From: Thunnus maccoyii
Taxonomy: Eukaryota > Chordata > Actinopteri > Scombriformes > Scombridae
DNA: 64,000 nt
Assembly: GCF_910596095.1 (NCBI RefSeq)
Contig: NC_056537.1
Location: 3,572,574 to 3,636,573, forward strand
Reading direction: 5' to 3'
Positions 49,201-58,394 of this stretch are shown in pieces. Below the pieces are notes generated by a model. It saw only the letters and a list, made by a program, of their open reading frames with translations, did no database searches and had not been told where the DNA came from. Numbering within the stretch: the stretch's first letter is position 1; each line of letters starts with the position of its first letter. The position numbers were made by a program, and so were the translations under genes.

Positions 49201-52200
49201 TCTTCTGCCAGAAAACATAAAACTAAAAAAACATAACTACATCTACCAACAAGAAGAAAAAGATGTTAATTATAAATAAAATTACAAAACTACATGTAGC
49301 ATTACAGTACATCAATACAGAGACTAAAAACATAAACTTCTGCCAGAAAACATAAAACTACAAAAACTTAAAAACTACATCTACCAACAAGAAGAAAAAG
49401 ATGATAATTATAAATAAAATTACAAAACGACATGTATCATTACAGTACATCAATACAGAGACCATAAACATAAAACTACTTCTGCCAGAAAACACAAAAC
49501 TACATCTACCACAAAACATAAAAACTACATCTACCAGGAATCATAAAATTACATCCACCATACAAAACAATATTCACAGCAGCTACAACAGAAAACAAAA
49601 ACTGAATAGAAATAAATAATCCACAGCACTTGTCATCAGAAATACAAAACTACACTTGTTAGAAAGGGAAACCTTCATAACCCAAACTAAAACAAACTGC
49701 CACATTTAGCATCAAGAAAAGACAACGTGCTGTTTAGGCCACCGTTTTTTTGTTTCTGGCTTGAAAAAACAACATATATTTAGGTATTATCAGATGTGAA
49801 ACTACTAATATTTTGTACAATGAAGTCAAGCTGCAGATTTTATTCGGAAACGAAATCAAGATCCTCAAAACCAAATCAATTCAATCTAACAAAATCCGTG
49901 TTTCCTCTGTGCATCATTTAAGTTCATGTGTCGGTGGGTGAGGGGAGAGCATGAAGGCTGAATGGGTTATAATCTCAGTTTGATTACCCGTTGTCCGGCA
50001 GGTACCAGCAGTATTCTGGCGGGGGCGCTGCTGGCTGCAGTCTACAAATGCACAGGTCGAACTTACGACACAGACTCGCTCATCCACGCCGTCCTGTACC
50101 TGGAACAAATACTGACTACAGGTCTGTAGCTCTCTGATTGTGTAGAATTATTCTTCCAGGAAGCTAACATGGGAGTGTTCTCCATCTCAAGCATCCATCA
50201 CATATGACATGAGTGCAGCAAAACAACCTTTCCAATTAAATTCACTTATGTCTACTGCTTCTCTGGACTGAACTCCCTCTTCTGCTCCTCCTCCTCCAGG
50301 TGGAGGCTGGCAAGATCAGGTCGGAGGTCTGGTGGGCGGAGTCAAGGTGGGTCGATCCAAAGCGTCTCTGCCCCTGCAGGTTGAAGTGGAACGTCTGAGT
50401 CCTCCAGAGGACTTCCTGGTGTCTCTGGAGCAGCACCTCCTGCTGGTGTACACTGGCAAGACTCGCCTGGCTCGTAACCTGCTGCAGGTTGAACCTCTTT
50501 CTGTTTATAGTCTCATTCTCTGTGTTTACATGGAGTCTTTTATTTCACATCAGTCTTTAATCCGAATAAAACACTTCATGTAAACAAATCGATCAGATAA
50601 CTTATTCTTAATAAAACACACTTTGTTTATGTTTAAAGTTGTGTTAATTGATTTGGGGGAAGAGAAAACACAAAATCTGATATAATCAACTTTAACTTCT
50701 CCCCCTAGAAGAAAACATTTAAAACACAGAGCAGAACATAAAACATCATAAATACATAAAACATGTTACAAAATATGTAAAAACAAATGCTAAAACTATA
50801 AAATTACCCACAATGCACCAACAGTTCGATTGGAGATTCACATGCTAACAATAGCTAATGTAGCCTGGACGTGCTAGCCTCCAGCAGAGATGAGGTGCAG
50901 GCTAAAGAGGTCTGGTAACCTCACTTCTCATTTTGTAGTCTTCAGCCCCACTGATGCTGACTCAAATTATATCATCAGTGACATCATCAAGTCCCTCTGG
51001 AGCTACAAAAGGCTTTATTCTACCTGTTACACAAAGAGCACCTGGAAACACACGCTGAGGTGGAAAATACCTGCAGTTCACCGTTAAGTTGAAGATTTTC
51101 CTCTGGGAAGATGCACCACTCGTTTCCATGTTCATAGGTTTTTTTCAGTAGAGTCATCTTTCGCTCAATAACTCCTGCATATTATATTGTAATAAATCTG
51201 TTACTGAACCAGTAACTGTGCCAGCTGTTGGACACAGGTCCATCTGTCGGCGGTGGAGAGCCATTCTTTATTATTATTATTACTATTGTAACTTTTATTT
51301 AATCAGGTAGTCTCACTTAGATCGAGATCTCTTTTGCAGTAATGATGATGATGATGATGGTTTGTCTGTAGGATGTGGTGCGTAGCTGGTACAGTCGCCT
51401 GCCCTCGATGGTTCAGAACGCCCAGCAGCTGGTGGCTAACTCAGAGGACTGTGCCAGAGCATGTACAGATGGTAAAACTGTTCAACACACACTTAAATTA
51501 CTACTGTAGAAGAAGAAAAATGAAGAAACCAGCTTAACACACTAGAATAATACAAATAGAATCAATTTTATACACAAAGTAAAGACACTACAAATTGTTA
51601 TTAACACTTTAACACCCATAAGGTAGACTATTTTTGATTGTTAGACCTTGTGATGAATTTAGATATATAATTTCAAGGATTTAGTACATTGTTAGACTGT
51701 TAGACTGCTTTTATAGTTATGTTTTACAACAAGGCATTCTTTATGAAAATGTCCAAAAGATTAGAATCTATTGATACATAACTGTAACTTTTGTAAGTTT
51801 GTGTAGTTTAAACAAACAAGATATAACATGTTTCAAGCTGCTGGTAGGTGGAACACTCAAGGCCAGAAGAAGCTGTGTAAAAGTGTAGTAAAATTTGTCA
51901 TTTTATGAAATTTGTGATATGTATCTGCTGTACAGATCAGATGTCTGTACGTATAACTAACTTTTTGTATTATACAAACAAGATATAATGTATTTCGAAG
52001 GTGCTGGTAAGTGGATTTTGTTACCTTTAGACAGAGCCAAGCTAGCTGTTTCCTCCTGTTTCCAGTCTTTATGCTAAGCTAAGCTAACTGGCAGCTAGCT
52101 GTAGCTTCATATTTACATGACAGTGGTTTTAATCTTCTCATCTAACTCTCCACCAGAAAGAGAATGACACGTATTTCCCCAAAATGTTGGAACTATTCTT

Positions 52201-54151
52201 TTAAATAGAACCAGGTTATTCATTCCTCTCTATCTATATCAGTTCATCCTATCCTACATTTCCCACAATGCCTTTTGACGAGCCCCAGTCAGTGAAGAAT
52301 CAAAGCTGGTTAAAAGATGAGCTCTTTTCCACCCTCTGCAGGTTCTCTGTCCGGACTTGGTCTGTGTCTGGACCGCTCGTGGCAGCAGAAGAAGCTCATG
52401 GCTCCCGGTTGTGAGCCGGCCTCAGTGAGGGCCATGATGGAGGCTCTGACGCCGCTGGTCCTGGGTCAGAGCCTGGCCGGGGCCGGCGGGGGCGGCTTCC
52501 TCTACCTGCTGACCCGGGAGCCTCGACAGCAGCAGGCGGTGCTTCAGGTCCTCAACAACACACCAGTAAGAGCACATCTACCTTAATGATGTCATGTCTG
52601 TTATCAAACCACAGATAGATTAATACTTTATTAAAACTTTCATTTACTAGCAAACCAATAATTTCTGTCACTTCTGTTACCAAACTACAGCCAGCTCAAT
52701 GATTTAGTCTTTGATTTTGCAGAATAGTTATGATTTGGAAAAACAACAATACAGCTGTATTAAAGGCACAAATTTGTGATTTTATGAAATTTGTAAATTT
52801 GTGATATTTAGCCACTGCACAAATCAGATGTGTGTACTCTCATTTATCTCATTTATTTATTTTGTTATTATTATTTTGTCTCATTTAGTTTTTTAATAAC
52901 TTCTTACTAATAAATACAAAACAAAATGAAACAGTACCACTTATCACAGTAAATAAATGAAAACAAATAACAGAACAAACAAAACAAAATAAATCTGGGC
53001 AAACAGAATTAGCTACAAGTACGGTAAGAAAAAACAGTAAACTGTAGAGACAAATGAAAATAAATAAATAAATAAATAAATAAGGGGGCAGCATGTATCA
53101 ACAAATGAAGTAGCACATTTTCCTTAAAAAAATCAAATTATAGGAATATTTACTTCCTGTTAGGTTTCTTCCTTTATCTACATCAGAAGATTAGACCAAA
53201 ATAAATAAAACTTCCCTTTGTAATAAGTCATCCTTGTGATTAGAGATTCGATATCCATCATCAATTTTAACCATTCAGCAAAATCTGGTTTTGACAGACT
53301 GTGTACTCTCATTTAAATGACATGAAAGCTCTGTAAGTCACTTATCCTGTGTTTTCCTTTGAGGAAAAACCAGAAACCAAAAGGGAGAAATTTAAATTTT
53401 AAATAGTTTTTGGTTTCATGATAGAACCCTCTAGTTTTATATTCATTAGACAGAATGCCATCAGTTATCCATCTATGTAGATGAAGAACTTGTTTCCATA
53501 CAGCCAATCTAATCTTTGCATAGAGCAGTAATGTCAGGATATATCTGAGATTTTCCCAAAGACCCTTTTTTCTTACCTTTAATAATAAAAAACTATTAAT
53601 AATACATTTAAAGAAACACATCAATATTATTATTTTTTACTGCAAAAAGATTTGAGTTGCACTTAAATACTCTAGAAAGCATCTGAATTGTAGTTACAAA
53701 TGTTTCCTCGTAAAAAAAAAAGTTTGTTCACATCATGAATGGTTGTAAACTTTGCACTAAAACAAGTCAGTGTTTTAAATTAAGGAAAAAACAAAAAATA
53801 AAGGTTAAGCAGAGATCCAATATAGACATACAGTAGATCAAATTGTAGTTTTATATATCTCAAATTTATATGGTAAAACATGTTAATACAGAAAAAAACA
53901 ACAGCCAGACAATAAAAAAGCTGAAAAATACAGGAGACAGAACTCATGCAATATCGCTAAAGCTGTCAAAGAAGAACATGATTGCAGTGTTGTATTCAGC
54001 AAACTCCTAATTGTCTGTTTGGTTACCGTGGTGATATTTAACTGATTAGTTACTGTGGTGATATTTGGTTTGTTTTCAGGGTCTGGGAGATTTCAGTGTT
54101 CACTCGGTGGAGCTGGATATGGATGGGATCACAGTCCTACCACCATCCTGA
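29583..54151 (+). CDS. fcsk: L-fucose kinase (fucokinase)
   Basis: Twenty-three exons: 29583-29664, 30652-30803, 32051-32101, 32184-32309, 32602-32674, 35032-35129, 35424-35504, 36221-36340, 36595-36766, 37597-37703, 37811-37912, 38763-38936, 39646-39719, 40438-40793, 42254-42497, 42584-42750, 43603-43830, 43926-44069, 50002-50121, 50300-50487, 51372-51471, 52342-52565 and 54080-54151. They total 3255 nt and 1084 aa, the mammalian length. The enzyme phosphorylates L-fucose with ATP to fucose-1-phosphate in the cytosolic GDP-fucose salvage pathway. The N-terminal half is pyrophosphorylase-like ([12 protein letters not shown], 54-65; [23 protein letters not shown]). The C-terminal half is a GHMP kinase (GGWSDTPP at 727-734; PTGSGLGTSS at 845-854; [10 protein letters not shown] at 1030-1039). 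All donors are GT and all motifs look intact. Introns are loaded with satellites and microsatellites. Confidence 0.98.
29830..30466. repeat. Foldback MITE, copy 3 (FCSK intron 1)
   Basis: The most complete copy. Outer arms TCTTAAAACAACAGTCAGGTG (left) and CACCTGACTGTTGTTTTAAG (right) are complementary, so the whole element of about 640 bp can fold back on itself. Confidence 0.8.
30578..30647 (+). repeat. (GT)35 microsatellite abutting an FCSK acceptor
   Basis: Thirty-five GT units followed by ACAG, after which exon 2 begins at 30652. The array replaces the usual polypyrimidine tract. Confidence 0.97.
31279..31707 (-). mobile_element. LINE endonuclease-domain remnant (FCSK intron 2)
   Basis: Minus-strand frames give [34 protein letters not shown] and [17 protein letters not shown], the conserved blocks of an APE-type endonuclease from a non-LTR retrotransposon. 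Frame changes separate them. Antisense to FCSK. Confidence 0.8.
32693..34199 (+). repeat. 40-bp satellite, about 38 copies (FCSK intron 5)
   Basis: The unit reads approximately ATACAGTTATAGTACTCTAA, then CTGTACCACTGCATACAATT. Copies differ at a few fixed positions (agtact/agtatt, cagtt/caatt). The array starts 18 bp after the exon 5 donor (exon end 32674). Every unit carries TCTAAC, a branch-point-like motif, in the sense strand. Confidence 0.98.
34981..35026 (+). repeat. (GT)23 microsatellite abutting an FCSK acceptor
   Basis: Twenty-three GT units followed by TTTAG, after which exon 6 begins at 35032. As at exon 2, there is almost no pyrimidine tract. Confidence 0.97.
35188..35242. repeat. 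(TA)n-rich microsatellite
   Basis: TA dinucleotides with a few TG interruptions, in FCSK intron 6. Confidence 0.9.
37242..37309. repeat. (TTA)n microsatellite
   Basis: About 22 TTA units with one C interruption, in FCSK intron 9. Confidence 0.95.
38108..38600 (+). mobile_element. Tc1 transposase remnant (FCSK intron 11)
   Basis: Begins with the ATACAGTACTGTGCAGAAGT terminus. The frame at 38181-38477 includes [15 protein letters not shown] and [20 protein letters not shown], the second and third catalytic blocks of a DD34E transposase. The middle block reads LQHYN where Tc1 enzymes have QDN, so the catalytic Asp is lost. The right end is not defined. Confidence 0.85.
39020..39508. repeat. 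Foldback MITE, copy 4, reversed (FCSK intron 12)
   Basis: The central segment (CACCTGCAGCTCAACAGGGA...) is the reverse complement of that in the other three copies. The left outer arm is truncated. Confidence 0.75.
40990..41450 (+). mobile_element. LINE ORF2 linker remnant (FCSK intron 14)
   Basis: Frames at 40996-41217 and 41248-41445 give [40 protein letters not shown] and [13 protein letters not shown]. These resemble the region between endonuclease and reverse transcriptase in fish non-LTR elements. A stop separates the parts. Confidence 0.7.
41474..41700 (+). repeat. Dispersed teleost MITE (copy A)
   Basis: TTAAAGGAAAAAGTTCACCA at the start, then TTAGCTTAGCTTAGCATAAA and GGCTGGAAACAGGGGGAAA. 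An inverted relative is at 51995-52203 in another FCSK intron. At 41950-42000 follows a second common repeat (TTTTATTTGTATAGCCCCTT). Confidence 0.65.
44100..49560 (+). repeat. 142-bp satellite, about 38 copies, with higher-order structure (FCSK intron 18)
   Basis: An A-rich monomer of 142 bp (landmark spacing 44409, 44551, 44693, 44835) containing CATAAAACTACTTCTGCCAG, ACATCTACCAACAAGAAGAA and ATAAATAAAATTACAAAA. Rare variants recur at a fixed distance: ACTATATCTA at 45031 and 46449, and identical frames at 45735 and 47153, both 1418 bp apart, i.e. ten monomers. A second duplication of about 3404 bp (24 monomers) links 44340-44900 to 47745-48300. Open frames inside are artefacts. The array lies within the intron that interrupts the GHMP ATP-binding motif. 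Confidence 0.98.
51995..52203 (-). repeat. Dispersed teleost MITE (copy B, inverted)
   Basis: Complement of the 41474 repeat: TTTATGCTAAGCTAAGCTAA, ending CCAAAATGTTGGAACTATTC. It sits in FCSK intron 21, about 140 bp before exon 22. Confidence 0.65.

Positions 54152-54153
<2 letters not shown>

Positions 54154-54196
<43 letters not shown>
54154..54196 (+). repeat. (AC)n microsatellite at the start of the FCSK 3' UTR
   Basis: About 21 AC units starting two bases after the FCSK stop codon. A (GT)n of about 15 units lies at 54407-54437. Confidence 0.95.
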
Positions 54197-54200
<4 letters not shown>

Positions 54201-54358
54201 AATGTCTCTCACTGTAAACTGAGAGCTGATGTACTAATATGAATGTGAATGAGACAGTTTTGTATTTTATGAATGTAATTTTGATAATCAAGCTGTGAGA
54301 TTGTGTCCAGTATTTGATCATGAAGATTGAACTGTATTCATTTATATTATTATTCACA

Positions 54359-54377
54359 AATAAATTGATAGAATAAA
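54359..54377 (+). promoter_or_regulatory. fcsk: FCSK polyadenylation signals
   Basis: Two AATAAA hexamers (54359-54364 and 54372-54377), about 210-225 nt after the stop codon. A G/T-rich stretch at 54407-54437 follows and could serve as the downstream element. Confidence 0.7.
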
Positions 54378-54404
54378 TATTTAGGACAAGAACCTCATTG
54401 TTTT

Positions 54405-54438
<34 letters not shown>

Positions 54439-54439
54439 T

Positions 54440-57400
54440 CGCAGGATGCGTTGCAGTAATGATGGAGACGGTACAACACACATTTTCCCTGTAAATGCAA
54501 GATGTGACAATCATTCGGCAGAAGAGTTTGTTTAAGCAGGAAACACCTGATGGATAAATTATCAATAGACTGAGGTTGGTTGAAGTCAAGCGTCTCTTTA
54601 ATTCAAACAGAACATATGTTGCAGACACGGAGAGTCCACAGAGTCTCCGTGGAGAATTCTGACAAGACAAAGGAAAGTCACTAGTATATATTGACGGCCT
54701 TGATGCCCTGGGGAGGCACCTTTAGTTGTTTACAGATTCCTTCTAACAGACCTAGACAAAGCTTTACAGAGCTCTCCCTTCCACATGATGACCATGATGT
54801 CCATATGACTATCATAGTGTTCCCCTCAAGGCCCTGCCGCCAAATATATACATACATATGACCATACCTACTTAACTAATACATGGATTTTTCTATCAAC
54901 ACCCAAACACACAAAGGTTCATCATCCATACAACAGAAAACAGAAGTCTTGTTGTTTTATTGTGTCCTTTAAAGGTTTTTTTTCCCCAAGTACTTTTCAT
55001 TGTACTTTTCAAGTACTTTGAGCCTTTAAAGGTAATTTTTTTAAAAATAATGAGGAAAACATGAAAAATATAAGAAAGTACCATCCAAAGATCATCGATA
55101 TGAATATATTTTTTTTATTCTGATTTGAATGAAACTCAGAGCCTTTTAAGTTTAATCCCACAGTTTAAATACCACTGAAATAGAAGTACTGGTACACACT
55201 TTTAATATTACTTTGATAAAAGTAAAATTACTTGAAAAATATTGTAATCCTAATCCTTAAAGGGTATGTTCACTGTTTGCACTGCAGACTTTATTAAAAT
55301 GTTGTTTATTTTTCATAAAACATTCTGACTAAAATTCAGCTCCAGTTTTGAGAAACGTATTATTCCACAGCAGCTGAATGCAAAAGAAGAGCAGGTTACT
55401 CCTGCTGTTCCCCAAATACAATAACCACACTGTGCTCCATGTGTGTTCATCAAAAGAAAAGAGGAATACAAGAAACAAAGACAACAGCACAAAAAGCTTT
55501 ATTCTATATTTTCTTATTATCAACAAATGTCTCGTGCAGATCCAAACCAACAATACGTTTGAGTCCATCACTCAAAACTTCCTGACTTCTCCATGATGAG
55601 AGGAGCGAGAAGATAAAGAGAAGTGGAGAAGAGAAGAGAGGAGGAAATGAAGGAGTTGGAACACTGAAACATAGAAGATGTGGAGAAGAGTCAGACATAA
55701 AAAAAACAGGAGTCTAAAAAAGACGAGAGCAAGAGTAACATGATGAGATGAGGTTTAAAAGATGACAGGAAGAAGAGTAAACAAAGTGGATGAAGTCACT
55801 GATAATCAAAATATTTCGACTTTACTGTTGTTTTTGAAATGACCAGTTTATGATATTTCCAATTCTGCTTGTTTTCATCACGTCTGCATTTGTCAGGTAA
55901 TTCTGGTTTCTTTCAACATTTTAATGATGTTTTGCAAGTTTTTGTTTAAATTATACATCAATAATTAAAACATTTGGTAATAAATGACAGAAAATATTTT
56001 TATAACATTTATCAAATTGTCTCTTCTTCAGTTAAATTATGTTTTGATTCATAAGATCCTACAGGCAGAGACTAAAAAACTGGAGGCTGTGGAGGTTCCC
56101 ACTAAATGGAAGAGCCGCAGAGCGTCTGTAAGGAGCGTTCAGCTGAGGAAATCTGAAAATCTAAGAAAACTAAACAGGACCAACTCCATCATGAAATCCT
56201 GGAGCTGCAGCAAATGCTCCAGGTAGAAAAGGAGTTGAGGAACCATACGTCCATCTGAAGATTCAAACTGATGAACCCGGAGCTGCTGTGACAGACAGGA
56301 ACAAGAGAAGAAGAAAATATCCCAGCTGCTTTTAGCATGTATCATGTAGCATCCTAGGCCCAGTTTGTGCCTCTCATGTATTAGCATACATTCAGGTCAC
56401 AGATGTAATTATCGGTTACTCCAAAAAAATAATTAATCTGCAATGTTTGAAAACCCAAAAGCTTGTTTCAGAATCCTCAAAGACTCTTTTAACGTTTCCT
56501 AGATGAAAAAATATTTCGCCTGCTGAATCATAAGAAAAATTTTCAACCTGTTTCTCCAGCTGCTACTCTCCTTCTGTATCAAAACAAAGATGGCAGCTTG
56601 TCAGCTATATGGATAGGAAACAGAGTCACAAGTTAAAAATCTTCTTTATCGTGCAGTGGACTTTTTTTTTTTTTTTTTAATCCAGATGGTTAGAAGAGTT
56701 CTTGGGGATTCTGGAAATACTGTCAGAACAGCAATAGGTCTGCTGACCTTCTGGGTTTTTCAAACATTGCCAGCTAATTATCTTTTAGAGAAACTAATGG
56801 TTTACCTCTGTAACTGGATGTAGAGTTCAGAGAAATCATTTTATTAAACCTTGAGCATAATGTGCCATAACTGTCAGATTTTTAGAACAGATGTATAGTT
56901 GCTGTATATTGTATTCTATGTTTATACTTGTGTAAAGCAGATAATTAATTTTTATATGGTTTTAAAATTACTTGGTTGTATGGTTGTAACATAAAGGATT
57001 TTGATGTTTTAATCATCAGGTCACTGCATGTTTGATCAGTTTTTACAGTCAGAACAGTCGTACAGTCAAACTCTGTAGTTCATCCCTTGTTCAGACTGTG
57101 GTTCAGGTTTATGGTACATATAAAGAAATGGAAAATGTTAACTTAAACAGTGTTAACAATGTCTCTGATATAAAGTAGTTGGAGGAGTGTGAGACAGATT
57201 AAAAACAGAATGGTCCAAATATGTGCAGCAGAGGTGGAGACATCCTGATCGTTATTTCCCACAATGCACCTGGATAGGGCCTTTCATCAGAGCCTCCTGC
57301 CTGGTAAACAACGACATCTTTATTGTTTCCAATAAACTTTATTGAAACAGACATAACTTGTGTCCATGAACATATCAGAGGGAGCAGGATGATAAAAGAA

Positions 57401-58394
57401 AAGGAAATAATAAAAAAAAAAATAAACCATGTAATGCTTTCGGTTGTCATATATGTTGCAACGTAGACCAAACCATCTCCATTACAACTAGTAACTCCAT
57501 CCACTGAGGAAGACCACAAGATGTGGATGTGAAAGCCCTGGAATCACAAAGTAAATGGAGCTTGTTTTGAGCGCCAGGCTGCTGTTTCTGAGGTCAAGAA
57601 TGAACCTTGAAGTTCAAATATTTACTTTTTGTCTGTAGTGCTCTGATCTTTCGCAGTACCAGTGTCCTTTTTTCAATAATAATAATAACAATAATAATAA
57701 TTTTTAATAATACATTTTGTCGTAATAAAGAGCTGCAGGCAGAGTGTTTATGGATCTTGAGGTGGAGCTCAAACACTGTTTGATGACATCTGCTTGCTGA
57801 CCATCAGTTTTTTCTGACGTCTGTTTGTTCAAGTTTAACCTGGGCGTCTGTTTGTCTGACTGTCTGACTGTCTGTCCTGATGGTCCATTTATCCACTCTG
57901 CACTCTGACTCTCTGTCATTGTAATGTGATCATACGCTGCTGTATCTTCCAGGACACAGAGAGGCGGATAAAGACATTTTGAGGTTTGTGCCACTTCATG
58001 AAATTCAATATTTACAGTCAGCTGAGATGAAGGCATGTTTCCTGGAACAATCCAGATTTTTGGAAGCTCGCTCTGTCGTCCTGCCAGTCAATTGTTTCTA
58101 AAGTTTCTCTGAATGTGAGTTTTAACAGTAACAATGCTGCTTTAGAAGCCTGGCTATATATGGCGTATTATATCATTCATAAACATGTGCTTCAGAACGA
58201 AGTCTTGTTCCGGTAATTTAAGTTTTGTAAGATTGTACATTGAAGTAGGCATCTGTAAACTCTCTAGTGAAAGCTTGTATGTTCAGGGACTGTGTTTTCA
58301 GGCAGTTTCTCATTGGAGGATCCACTACTTATCCTTTACTGAATGCTTGTTTGTACCCTCTGATTAACAGCACAGGACTGAACTCAGACTGGAC
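54440..58394. other. Intergenic sequence, no gene assigned
   Basis: No domain recognised on either strand. A short stretch at 56064-56226 has an acceptor-like TCCTACAG and an open frame (AETKKLEAVEVPTKWKSRRA... ending SCSKCSR). A minus-strand frame near 55504-55560 ends four bases before an AATAAA. Both could be exon relics, but neither resembles a family I can name. A poly-T run lies near 56661-56679. Confidence 0.5.
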
